64,000 nt of DNA from Callorhinus ursinus (taxonomy: Eukaryota; Chordata; Mammalia; Carnivora; Otariidae), in assembly GCF_003265705.1 (NCBI RefSeq), contig NW_020312858.1, positions 6,208,596 through 6,272,595 on the forward strand. The letters are read 5' to 3'. The notes under the pieces are model-generated. The model was not told where the DNA came from and did not search any database. It was given only the letters and a program-made list of their open reading frames with translations. Position numbers and translations under genes: made by a program. Below, in pieces: positions 43,176 through 52,262 of this stretch; the stretch's first letter is position 1, and each line of letters starts with the position of its first letter.

Positions 43176-44000
43176 GTGTAGTGATAAATGTGCGTGATGT
43201 CTCCAACACTGGCAAGTCTGGAGAGAGGACAGATAGGAGCTTCTTAGAACACTAGTGAAACTTTTCTTTACATGTGAAATTGTATCAGAATGAAAGGATC
43301 CTCTGTCTTAGGGTCTGCTTCTGGTGAACCCAAACTGAGACCCTCTCTGAGCCTTGTAGAGCAGGGTGTATACCGACCGGGCAATAGCCGGGGTTACCGT
43401 AATGGGTATCTGAGCCAAGCCTGGCACAGGGAGCAGAGACTCTACCCCCCGTCCCCGTCCAATCGTCAGCCACACATTCTTGAACACAGGGGTTGGGAGT
43501 CCTGCAGAGAGCTCCGAATACGTACTGCTGGGCCCCAGAGAAGCACACTGTTGTTCCCGGTTATCTGGGTCTGCACTTGCTCACCTGGCTTAGCCCGTGT
43601 CTCTGCAGAACCTTTCCCGGTCCACAGCTGTGGTCAGTGATTTTTGTAGATTAAAAGGAACTCCAGGGGGGAGAAGTTTTTCCTGGGGAGATCAAAGAGT
43701 CAGCCTAACATAAAAGAAACCGTATAAAACTATATATATGAAGAACAAAACAAAACAAAACAAAAAACCCAACCCAGGAGCGTGATCCATACGTCAGAGT
43801 TGATAAGGCCGAACTTCCGTGATCTGCTCTATAGAGTTGCCAGCCGAGGCAGGAATGTTGCCTTGTCCAGAAAAGGCAGCTGCATAAAAGGGAGATTTTT
43901 ATGGACTTTGGCACAGGATGAGGCAGGAACTGTATGTCCAAGCCTTTGAGAGGATTCTTTAGGACTGATGTGGTTTCTTTTACCCCTACTTTTAATCAGT
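43176..44000. other. Unassigned, with (AAAAC)n repeat at 43744-43768
   Basis: Otherwise no recognised element. Confidence 0.45.
43744..43768. repeat. (AAAAC)n short tandem repeat
   Basis: About four pentamer units followed by an A-run. Confidence 0.9.
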
Positions 44001-44003
44001 TAC

Positions 44004-44388
44004 TGTATTAGGGTTCAGTCAGAGAAACCAAACTGATAGGAAATAGGTATTAAGATTGATTGTAAGAAACTGGCTGATGTGGTGGCGGGGCTGGCTTGGC
44101 AAGTGTGAAACCCGTAGGGCAGGCTGGAGCTCGGGCATGGGCTGGAGCTGCTGTCCACAGGCAGAATTTCTTCTTCAGGGAAATCTTAGCTCTGCTCTTC
44201 AGGCCTTTCTCCTGATTGAATGAGGCCCACGCAAATTATACAGGATAATCTTCCATACTTAAAGTCAACTGATTATGGACTTTAATCACATCAGCAAAAC
44301 ACCTGCACAGAAACTTCTAGGTCAGAGTATGATTAAACAACTGGAGATTGTAGCCTGGCCAAGTTGACACATAGAACTGATCATCACA
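44004..44388 (-). mobile_element. LTR-like repeat, antisense copy of the 16.7-kb family
   Basis: 'tgtattagggttcagtcaga', 'gaatgaggcccacgcaaatt', 'caacatc'-less middle, then 'agcctggccaagttgacaca' and terminal 'tgatcatcaca' are the reverse complement of the element starting at 16716. About 100 bp of the middle is missing. Confidence 0.75.
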
Positions 44389-44399
44389 GTCACCAAAAC

Positions 44400-44610
44400 C
44401 AGCTGGTGCCACCTCCTAATATCTTCAGAATCCCTCCCCTTCTCTCCATTTTCATTTACAAACCCCAATGTCAGTGGCTTATCTCTGGTGTCCCTGCATC
44501 CAGACCTATGGTCTCTGATCCAATCCAGCAAGCCATAGTCTAGGTCAGAAACGACTTGGTTTTTACCATTGACTTTGGGATAAATATCAACATCTTAAAC
44601 CGGGCAGTTC
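44400..44610 (+). mobile_element. L2 fragment
   Basis: 'ctcctaatatcttcagaatc' and 'cctccccttctctccatttt', then 'tttgggataaatatcaacat' follow the L2 sense order. Confidence 0.65.
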
Positions 44611-44650
44611 TTACTCTTCATTTTGTATCGAACCACTAAGCCACACTGAC

Positions 44651-44959
44651 ATGGTATTTTGCTGATGGGGAAACTGAGGAATAGAGAGATTAGGGCATAT
44701 ACCCCTGTGAGTGGCAGCATTACCTGATGCTGTGTCTCTCAAGGTTCTCTTCTCATTGATTTGATGATCTTTGACTTGTTCTTCAAAGCCCATCTCAAGC
44801 GTCACCTCCTCTCTGAAGCCTTTAGATTTCGTGGATAGAATGTATAGCCCGCTGATGTGCCTCCATAGCTCCTGGCTCACTCTACTTTTCGTTCCCTTTG
44901 CTCGGATGATCTGCTAACTTGGCTGCATTCTCACTTGATGTGAGCTCCTCAAGGAGAGG
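44651..44959 (+). repeat. Direct duplication, copy 1 (309 bp, 99% identical to copy 2)
   Basis: Three substitutions and no indels against 46354-46662. The content is the second half of an antisense MIR followed by L2 sense sequence ('gcgtcacctcctctctgaag'). Copy 1 lacks the left half of the MIR that copy 2 retains. Right after it lies an L1 (44965-46272). Confidence 0.97.
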
Positions 44960-44964
44960 CTGAC

Positions 44965-46272
44965 ATTTTTTTTTCTTCAAATTTTTATTTAAATTTCAGT
45001 TAACATATAGTGCAATGTTGGTTTCAGGAATAGAATTTAGTGATTCATCATTTACATATAAAACCCAGTGCTCATTATCACAAGTGCCATCCTTAATACC
45101 CATCACCCATCTAGCCCATCCCCCACCCACCTCCCTCTACCACCCTTCAGTTTGTTCTCTATTATTAAGAGTCTCTTATGCTTTGCTTCCTTCTCTTTTC
45201 TTTCCCTCTTCCCATGTTTTGTTTCTTAAATTCCACACATAGGTAAAATCATATGGTATTTGTCTTTCTCTGACTTATTTCACTTAGCGTAATACACTGG
45301 AGCTCCATCCACGTCACTGCAAATGGCAAGATTTCATTCTTTCTGGTGGCTAAGTAATATTCCACACACACATATGGACATTTGGGCTCTTTCCATCTTT
45401 TCATAGTTTGGCTATTGTTGATAATGCTGCTGTAAACATTAGGGTGTTATGTACCCCTCCAAAACTGTAAATTTGTCTCCTTTGGATAAATACCTAGTAG
45501 TGTGATTGCTGGGTCACAGGGTAGTTCTATTTTTAACTTTTAGAGGAAACTCCATACTGTTTTCCAGAGTGGCTGCATCAGTTTGCATTCCCACCAGCAG
45601 TGTAAGAGGGTGCCCCTTCCTCCGCATCCCCGCCAACATCTGTTGTTGCCTGTGTTGTTAATATTAGCCATTCTGACAGGTCATTTTTGCTTTTGTTTCC
45701 TTTGCCTCCGGCGATGTGTCTAGTAAGAAGTTCCTATGGTCGAGGTCAAAGAGGTTTCTGTCTGTGTTCTCCTCTAGGATTTTGATGATTTCCTGTCTCC
45801 CATTTAAGCGTTTTATCCATTTTGAATTTATTTAATTTATTTACTTTTTAAAGGTTTATTTATTTATTTGAGAGAGCGTGAGCAAGTGGGGGGAGGGGCA
45901 GAGGGAGAGAATCTGAAGCAGACTCCCCACCAAGCGCAGAGTTGGACGTGGGGCTCAATCCCACGACCCATGAGATCATGACCTGAGCTGAAATCAGGAG
46001 TCAGACGCTTAACCGACTAAGCCACCCAGGCGCCCCTTTTTTGAACTTGTTTTCATATATGGTGTAAGAAGGTGGTCCAGTTTCATTCTTCTGCATGTGG
46101 CTGTCCAGTTTTCCCAACACCATTTGTTGAAGAGACTTTTTTTTCCATGGGATGTTCTTTCCTGCTTTGTGGAAGATTAGTTGGCCATAGAGTTGAGGGT
46201 TCATTTCTGGGTTTCCTGTTCTCTTCCACTGATCTATGTGTCAGTTTTTGTGCCAGTACCATACTGTATAAT
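44965..46272 (-). mobile_element. 5'-truncated L1, antisense, with internal deletion and nested SINE
   Basis: Starts with the A-tail complement (a run of about 9 T), then the 3'UTR complement, the ORF2 end ('ctgacttatttcacttagcg'), 'tttggctattgttgataatg', 'actccatactgttttccaga' and 'gtgccagtaccatactgt', where it ends. Between 'gccattctgacagg' and 'tcatttttgcttttgtttcc' (about 45687) the usual intervening L1 sequence is missing. GGCTGAC at 44958-44964 and 46273-46279 is a plausible 7-bp duplication. ORF2 is broken throughout. Confidence 0.92.
45834..46037 (-). mobile_element. Can-SINE nested in L1
   Basis: The complement head GGGCGCCTGGGTGGCTTAGT, an intact body and an AAATAAATAAATAAACC tail. 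Flanking TTTGAATTTATTT (45821-45833) and TTTGAACTTGTTT (46040-46052) are an imperfect duplication of L1 sequence. Confidence 0.95.
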
Positions 46273-46284
46273 GGCTGACGTGTC

Positions 46285-46430
46285 TTGGACACCTGTTTCC
46301 AGGCACTATGTCAAGTGTTTTGCGTTAGGTTGTCTAGTCTAATAATCAGAATAATGGTATTTTGCTGATGGGGAGACTGAGGAATAGAGAGATTAGGGCA
46401 TATACCCCTGTGAGTGGCAGCATTACCTGA
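46285..46430 (-). mobile_element. MIR, antisense
   Basis: 'ggacacctgtttccaggcac' and 'tatgtcaagtgttttgcgtt', then 'gagactgaggaatagagaga' and 'ctgtgagtggcag' form a continuous MIR. Its right part lies inside duplication copy 2. Confidence 0.8.
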
Positions 46431-46662
46431 TGCTGTGTCTCTCAAGGTTCTCTTCTCATTGATTTGATGATCTTTGACTTGTTCTTCAAAGCCCATCTCA
46501 AGCGTCACCTCCTCTCTGAAGCCTTTAGATTTCGTGGATAGAATGTATAGCCCGCTGATGTGCCTCCATAGCTCCTGGCTCACTCTATTTTTCGTTCCCT
46601 TTGCTCGGATGATCTGCTAACTTGGCTGCACTCTCACTTGATGTGAGCTCCTCAAGGAGAGG
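46354..46662 (+). repeat. Direct duplication, copy 2
   Basis: Partner of 44651-44959, offset 1703 bp. This copy sits in a natural context: MIR left half before it and L2 continuation after it ('ggcccagcacaggatctgac'). It is therefore likely the parental arrangement. Confidence 0.97.
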
Positions 46663-46740
46663 GAGTGTGCTAACCTCATCTGCTTCTGAAGGCCCAGCAC
46701 AGGATCTGACCTATTATTGACACCCCTAATTATTGTCAAA
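46475..46740 (+). mobile_element. L2 3' part
   Basis: 'aaagcccatctcaagcgtca' and 'cctcctctctgaagccttta', then 'atgtgagctcctcaaggaga' and 'ggcccagcacaggatctgac' match the L2 3' end. The same element appears in copy 1 at 44770-44959. Confidence 0.8.
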
Positions 46741-47485
46741 CGATTTACTTATCTGGGGACTTATTGTCTCTCTCAAGTCTCAGCTAATAGCCAGCAGGGA
46801 TGACAGTCCTCAATGACTCTGCTCTTCTGTCTCATACCAGTGCATTCCTGCAATAAAATTCCATGTTGGATTCTAATCCTCGCAATTAACCCTGCAGCGG
46901 AACAATGATGGCCAATAGTCTGCTGCAAACTGAGGTGTCTGACTGATTAACAGAGGCATGACACCGGGTGCTTTTCCTCCTTGGAGGAGCTAGGTGACTC
47001 TCTCCACTGATCCACTGGCTAACAGACCATCTCGCCTCAGAATGACTGGTGCCCACATCCCTAAGACTCCAGGCGGGATGCTATTGGATTTTGCCTTAAG
47101 TGAAGAATGGTTTGATGGGGCACCCAATAACATGTCCCCGTCGTGGGAATGGGGTTCCATCCAACCCAGATAGACCATCCTCATGGGGATACCTTAGAAG
47201 AGCCTAATGTGCCCACTTGGCAGAGAGCAGAGGCGTGAGGCCAGAATGGTAGGCACATGAAGTCTAGTAGCCCAGTTAGCCTCCCACCTCTGAGGACAGC
47301 TGTTATTATAGGAAGATTTTAATGACAGTCTCTTCCAGGCCCTGCAGAGGGAAAGACACATCTAAACCCTTGCTGTCCCCTTTCTTCTGCCTCAGAGTTG
47401 GTGGCTAGCTTCATCATTGCAATCATAACTGGTCTACCCTGGACTTGCAGGATTTCCCTGCCTTCCACCACCAGTGCCCCGCTCC
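46741..47485. other. Unassigned; possible conserved AT-rich block 46850-46990
   Basis: 46850-46990 is non-repetitive, with 'ctcgcaattaaccctgcagc', a SOX-like AACAATGATGG word and 'ctgattaacag'. The rest is unremarkable. Confidence 0.35.
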
Positions 47486-47489
47486 GGGT

Positions 47490-47630
47490 TTCTGCGTACC
47501 GCAGCTTCTCTGGACTGGGAACTTCCCATGGGTGGGGACTGTTTCAGTCACGCATGTCATCCTGCCATCTGGCACAGGGCTTGGCATAGCCCGAGTACCC
47601 AGTAAACATGTGGTGAATAAAAATGGGGCA
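47490..47630 (+). mobile_element. L2 3' terminus
   Basis: 'catgggtggggactgtttca' and 'tggcacagggcttggcatag', then 'cagtaaacatgtggtgaata' match the L2 3' end. Confidence 0.8.
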
Positions 47631-48000
47631 CTGATCACAGACAAGACACAGTTGCTTCATCTTTGTAGACAAACTGATTGGCTGAGAGGTGCTATAATTT
47701 CACTTATGTGCAGACCCAGCTAAATGTCTTCAAGGCAATGAAGAAATCTGGCATGATCTAGTGAATTTTATTTGTGTTGGCAATTATGATAATGAGAATT
47801 CTCCTTCACCTTCACATATACTAGTTGGGCTGTCTGGGGTGGGAATTTGCCAAGTATCTTTTTTGCTCTGTACCTGGGATGTGGCTTTGATCTTCCACAG
47901 CTCCCGGTTGCAGAAGTGAGTTTAGTAGGAGTTTGAGTTCGTCAGATGGCTACTCTGATTGTTAGTCAGATGAATTGGATGGTGGATTAACTGGAGGACT
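47631..48000. other. No recognised feature
   Basis: Unassigned 370 bp. Confidence 0.4.
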
Positions 48001-48004
48001 GTGA

Positions 48005-48195
48005 GAAGAATGTGAAACTTGGGGCTGAAGGAACTGCGTCTCATCATGATTAAGGCATTGACTGTATGTGATTTTGGGTAAATCAGGAGCCTCGGTTTCC
48101 ACGTCTGTACAATGAGGATAATCATATTTACCACCGAGCATTCGTTGTTCAGAGTATTAAGACACTGTAGGAAAGAGCCTGGGATGAGGAGCTCC
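48005..48195 (+). mobile_element. MIR SINE
   Basis: 'gtatgtgattttgggtaaat' and 'cctcggtttccacgtctgta', then 'caatgaggataatcatattt' match MIR. Confidence 0.75.
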
Positions 48196-48810
48196 AGCTG
48201 ATGGAGGAGACAGATGAGCATGAAAATGCTGATGCATAATACCTGCATCCCGGTGGAGGTCCGTGCGAGGCCCACCGTGGGAGCCCTAATGACTGGACTT
48301 CATCCTGTGCCTGGGACCGGGCAGGGCAGGGGTATGCCACGGTTTCGCCTTATGCTTCCCACAGCCCTTGGCCTGAGTGGGTCCTGGCTTGAGTTCTCCC
48401 ACCCCAAGAGCATATAATGATGACACGTTTCTTTAGATGGAGGGTCTTGTGCACATGTGAATTTAGCTCCTGATGCATGTCAGTCACAGGAAATAGCAGA
48501 TGAGAGCTTTCAGGAGGCAGCATCCTCCTGGACACCTGGTGGAAACTCGTACTCTGCTCGTAAGGATCGAAACGTGTCCCTCTAGTAAACCATACGAAAA
48601 AAGGGGCAGACTTTGTGACTTTGTTCAACATGGAGGGTTCAAGTGGTAACAGGGGGTCAAGGTAGAGGCCAGGACGGGAGGTGGCTGGTTTGTTCCGTGG
48701 GACGCCTGCCCCTGCCCCAGCAGGAATGGAGATGACTCCAGCAGGAAACACTCACATCAGTGTGCCTGGCAGTGGGGCCTGGCTGGAGGGTGGTCTGTGG
48801 GCTCTGAGAG
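48196..48810. other. No recognised feature
   Basis: Unassigned. A 133-codon minus-strand frame (48350-48751) has no recognised product. Confidence 0.38.
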
Positions 48811-48814
48811 CCAC

Positions 48815-48895
48815 CGCGTGGCCTCAGCCAGCTCACCTGGCCTCTTTCTGTGCCTCAGTTTCCTTAATTGAGGTCATGGTGCTGAGCTGTGTGCA
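48815..48895 (+). mobile_element. MIR fragment
   Basis: 'cctctttctgtgcctcagtt' then 'tccttaattgaggtcatggt' matches the MIR core. Confidence 0.6.
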
Positions 48896-48899
48896 GTGA

Positions 48900-49080
48900 G
48901 AGAAAAAAAAGGATGGTTGTAAAGTTCGTTGATGACACAAATCGCTAAATAATAGCATTTAATTATTTATAACGTGTTTTGAGATCTTGGGATGAAAGCT
49001 GTGGAGGATGTGGCGTGTTATTAAATGATTGTCAGCAAACTTCGTGCAGGTAATAGACTTAATTGCTGCATTCATTGGAC
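48900..49080. promoter_or_regulatory. Candidate conserved non-coding element
   Basis: AT-rich, non-repeat block with packed homeodomain-type words: 'taatagcatttaattattta', 'gttattaaatgattgtcagc' and 'gacttaattgctgcattcat'. No repeat family fits. Inferred from base composition and motif density only. Confidence 0.4.
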
Positions 49081-49309
49081 GCAGTGGTGGCGAGGAGTGA
49101 AGGCCCTCCCATCCTGCTTCCTCCCCACCCTCTTCCCAGGCCTCGAGGACCACTCCAGGGGGGCAGAGTGCGCCCACTTGTCCTGAACCCTTTTCCTTAT
49201 CGATGGGCCTTCACTCCCCGCACTGGGTCCAGGATCCACTGTGCTTCTCACCTGGGGAGGCATCGTGGGTAGGGGCTTTGGGGCTTTTTGGGGTTGATGA
49301 GGCTGCTCT

Positions 49310-49560
49310 CTGCCAGCCCAGTGTATCAATCACCAGCTCTAATTAGACTGTAAAAGCTCCCCCTTTTCTTCCCTCCCTGTAAGTTTGTTGCAGGTCACGT
49401 GGCCGATATGTAAATCTCAGCCCCCGGAGCACTTTAATGGCCACGGTGACCACAGGTAGTAACTCAGTCTCCCCTATAAATGGAAAATAAAAACAACAAC
49501 CCATTACAGATGATGGTAGGTCTGCAACCTGCACATGGCGCGTCGTAAACTTGAGGGATT
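49310..49560. promoter_or_regulatory. Candidate conserved non-coding element
   Basis: Contains 'tgtatcaatcaccagctcta' and 'attagactgtaaaa' (homeodomain/PBX-like words), an E-box TCACGTGG at about 49395, 'actttaatggccacggtgac' and 'ataaatggaaaataaaaac'. Non-repetitive and different in composition from both flanks. Confidence 0.4.
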
Positions 49561-49905
49561 GCTGCAGCGCTTGGCTGGGGACTGGATGGGGAGGGGGCTC
49601 CAGGTGGCAGGAGGACAGATTTGTGACCTGCCATTTCCAGGTTGCCTCTCCCTCTCTGTCCTGGCCAGGCCCAGCCCCGGGTGCTGAACAACTGCCCCCT
49701 GCCCGTCCCAGGAGGCAGGACATGGTCCTCCGCAGGCTCCCGTTCCGCCTGTGGGTTGGCCTTGGCCAGTGAGTCTTGCTGTCCTTGTTCTGAAGCTGGT
49801 GTGTGTCCTGGGGTGGGCTGAACTCCCTGCAGGCCTGCTGCCCCTCTCATGGGTGCCACCAGTTTTAGAGGGGCAGCATGACAGAGGAGAAATGTCAGAG
49901 TCGTG
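49561..49905. other. No recognised feature (GC-rich)
   Basis: Opposite-strand frames of up to 160 codons with no recognised domain. Confidence 0.4.
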
Positions 49906-49909
49906 AATG

Positions 49910-50030
49910 TGGAGATGTTTGCTCCTTTTGGTCACTGCTGTAGCCCCAGCATCTTGAGGCAGGCCTGGTATACAGCAGGTGCTCAATAAAGTTTTTTTTT
50001 TTTTTTGAATGAAGCAATGAATGAATAAGT
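49910..50030 (+). mobile_element. L2 3' terminus with poly-T
   Basis: 'gtcactgctgtagccccagc' and 'ggcctggtatacagcaggtg', then 'ctcaataaag', a 14-T run and GAATGAAGCAATGAATGAAT are the L2 end. Confidence 0.82.
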
Positions 50031-50034
50031 CAAG

Positions 50035-50203
50035 TCTCTGAGTTTGGGAACCTGGGTCTGAATCCTGGCTCTGCTGCTTACTAGCTATGGTAAAGTGGGT
50101 AAGTTACCTAACCTTTCTAGGTCTCAGTTTACTCCTCTGTAAAATGGAGATTAAGTGTCCGTGTACCTGGGTCATTGTGAGGGTTAAAACAGATGACATT
50201 TCT
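50035..50203 (+). mobile_element. MIR SINE
   Basis: 'cctgggtctgaatcctggct', 'ctgctgcttactagctatgg' and 'gtctcagtttactcctctgt', then 'attgtgagggttaaaacaga' match MIR well. The L1 inserted at its 3' end. Confidence 0.92.
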
Positions 50204-50367
50204 TTTTTTTCATTCATTTCTTTTTTATTGTTATGTTAATCACCATACATTACATCATTAGTTTTAGATGTAGTGTTCCATGATTCATTGTTTGTGTATA
50301 ACATCCAGTGCTCCATGCAGAACGTGCCCTCTTTAATACCCATCACCGGGCTAACCCATCCCCCCAC

Positions 50368-50467
50368 NNNNNNNNNNNNNNNNNNNNNNNNNNNNNNNNN
50401 NNNNNNNNNNNNNNNNNNNNNNNNNNNNNNNNNNNNNNNNNNNNNNNNNNNNNNNNNNNNNNNNNNN
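50368..50467. other. Assembly gap, 100 N
   Basis: Exactly 100 N, the usual placeholder for unknown length. By comparison with the 17-kb L1 copy, the gap replaces roughly 190-220 bp of L1 3'UTR complement. Confidence 0.95.
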
Positions 50468-50572
50468 CCATAGCACATACCCTCCCCAATGTCCATCACC
50501 CAGCCACCCCATCCTTCCTACCCCACCCCCACTCCAGCAACCCTCAGTTTGTTTCCTGAGATTAAGAATTCC

Positions 50573-51115
50573 TCATATCAGTGAGGTCATATGATACATG
50601 TCTTTCTCTGATGGACTTATTTCACTCAGCATAACACCCTCCAGTTCCATCCACGTCATTGCAAATGGCAAGATCTCATTCCTTTTGATGGCTGCATAAT
50701 ATTCCATTGTGTATATATACCACACCTTCTTTATCCATTCATCTGTCGATGGACATCTTGGCTCTTTCCACAGTTTGGCTATTGTGGACATTGCTGCTAT
50801 AAACATCAGGGTGCACGTACCCCTTCGGATCCCTACATTTGTATCTTTGTGGTAAATACCCAGTAGCGCAATTGCTGGATTGTAGGGTAGCTCTATTTTC
50901 AACTGTTTGAAATCAGTTGAAATGGATGAGATCAACCTGATTTGGAACCCCAGATCCAGAACCCCAGATCCAAAACAGTATGGAGGAACCTCCATACTGT
51001 TTCCCAGAGTGGCTGCACCAGCTTGCATTCCCACCAACAGTGTAGGAGGGTTCCCCTTTCTCCACATCCCCGCCAACATCAAACAGACAACATTTCTAAA
51101 CATGCGTAGCAGCAT
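50573..51115 (-). pseudogene. L1 ORF2p C-terminal fragment (reverse transcriptase protein relic)
   Basis: A 180-codon open frame encodes the C-terminal end of L1 ORF2p, the endonuclease/reverse transcriptase of LINE-1. Recognisable stretches are YNPAIALLGIY, STIAKLWKEPRCPSTDEWIK and WYIYTMEYYAAIKRNEILPF. The endonuclease and RT domains are absent because the copy is 5'-truncated. The frame stays open across the foreign insertion (residues about 38-72, e.g. GFQIRLISS), so that part is not L1 protein. The frame's first dozen codons lie in flanking DNA. It has no function of its own. Confidence 0.9.
50897..51002. repeat. Compound templated insertion in L1
   Basis: Four parts in order. (1) Fold-back arms TTTCAACTG/CAGTTGAAA at 50897-50905 and 50914-50922. 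(2) A 40-bp segment 50923-50962 that is the exact reverse complement of 52334-52373. (3) A 14-bp tandem duplicate at 50945-50958/50959-50972. (4) A perfect 14-bp inverted repeat around AA, 50973-50986 and 50989-51002, whose right arm is normal L1. It replaces only a few bases of L1. Confidence 0.95.
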
Positions 51116-51735
51116 GTGTTACTTTGACAAATGAGGGTATGGAGGTTTTGGCAGATTAAGAGGTTCAGAGCGTGTAGGAGGGAGAACTCAGGTATCCCGA
51201 GTGATTCAGATTTGGTTCTCTTCACTGTTCTAAGTGATGTCACAGACATCAGAGGGCATTTTTGTGGTTCCTTTGTGCACCCATAGGGGGAGGATCTGAG
51301 AGTCCTCAGAAACTGTTCAGATCTGATGTCCATTTCAGCAAGTGGGTGATTAGGGTCCATGGCCTGTGGGGCTGGACCTGTTTGCCGTCATTGCTTGGCG
51401 ATCTCTAGCTCCCTGGCCTCAAGGGGCTCACTGTCTGACAGAGAACACAGAGGCTGTGGGAAAGGTAGTGGAATATGGGCAGAGCAGAGCAGTGTCATAT
51501 ACAGAACTTTGTAAGAACCTGTAGGTGGGAGGATCTTACTCTGTCGAGGGGTCTCTGGGACAGACTCACAGAACACAGGATGCAAGATGAGTCCTGAGCA
51601 ATGAGAACAGAGACTTCTCTGGTGAAGAAGGGGGTTGGGTAGAGTATTAGAGACAGAAAAAAAAATAGGACATGATTTGAAAGTGTGAATATGCGTGGGG
51701 TTTTCACGGACTGATGGCTGGTTTGGTATGGAAGG
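51098..51735. other. No recognised feature
   Basis: Unassigned 640 bp. Confidence 0.4.
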
Positions 51736-51739
51736 AGCA

Positions 51740-51910
51740 GAGGTAAGTGGAAGAATAAGAGAAGATCAGGTTGGGCCAGCTAATGAGGGCTTACAGCCTA
51801 TTCTAAAGATGGACTTTTTCTTAAGGGCACTGGGGAACCACAGAGGCCTATAAGCAGGTGAACGACATGACCATATTTATAATTTGATAAGCTTACTATT
51901 GACTGGCTGC
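51740..51910 (-). mobile_element. L2 fragment, antisense
   Basis: 'ggccagctaatgagggctta' and 'gtgaacgacatgaccatatt', then 'tactattgactggctgctga' follow the L2 complement. Confidence 0.65.
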
Positions 51911-52079
51911 TGAATGATACAAAGGCCTCCAACACTGGGCACAGGCAACTCAGATCCAGGTGTAAATAAAGTTACCTGAGTGTGTGCTACCTGCCTTGCT
52001 CTCTGCATATGTCATCTTGTTTAACCCCTGAAGCAGCTCTGAGCTAGAGATCGCCAAGCAATGACAGCAACCCGCAGAA

Positions 52080-52262
52080 GCTGGAAGAGGCCAGGAAGGA
52101 CACTTCCCTTGAGTTGTAAAAGGGGACATGGGCCTCCCAACATCTTGATTTTGGACTCCTGACCTCTAGAACTGTGAGAGAATAAATTCCTGTTGTTCTA
52201 AGTCACCCAGTTTATGGTTATTTGTTATGACAATCGTAGGAAACTAATATACCTTCCACAGC
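52080..52262 (+). mobile_element. MLT1-type LTR, 3' end
   Basis: 'cttgattttggactcctgac', 'ctctagaactgtgagagaat', an AATAAA signal, 'ctaagtcacccagtttatgg' and terminal 'ggaaactaatata' are MLT1/MaLR 3' landmarks. Confidence 0.82.

Larger units (their letters stand above)
50204..51080 (-). mobile_element. 5'-truncated carnivore L1, antisense, with gap and rearrangement
   Basis: Same landmarks as the 17-kb L1 from the A-tail complement through the 3'UTR and ORF2 end, extending further to 'ctccacatccccgccaacat'. Duplication at 50187-50203 and 51081-51097 (17 bp, two mismatches). It contains 100 N (50368-50467) and a compound insertion at 50897-51002. It lies in the tail of a MIR. Confidence 0.95.

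Noticed and set aside
44651..46662. The 309-bp duplication as an unusually long L1 target-site duplication
   Set aside because: Copy 2 does not start at the L1 end; 75 bp of MIR sequence lies between, and a 7-bp GGCTGAC duplication fits the L1 better.
50573..51115. 180-codon frame as a functional reverse transcriptase gene
   Set aside because: It is the C-terminal scrap of a 5'-truncated L1 with a foreign insertion, lacking catalytic domains.
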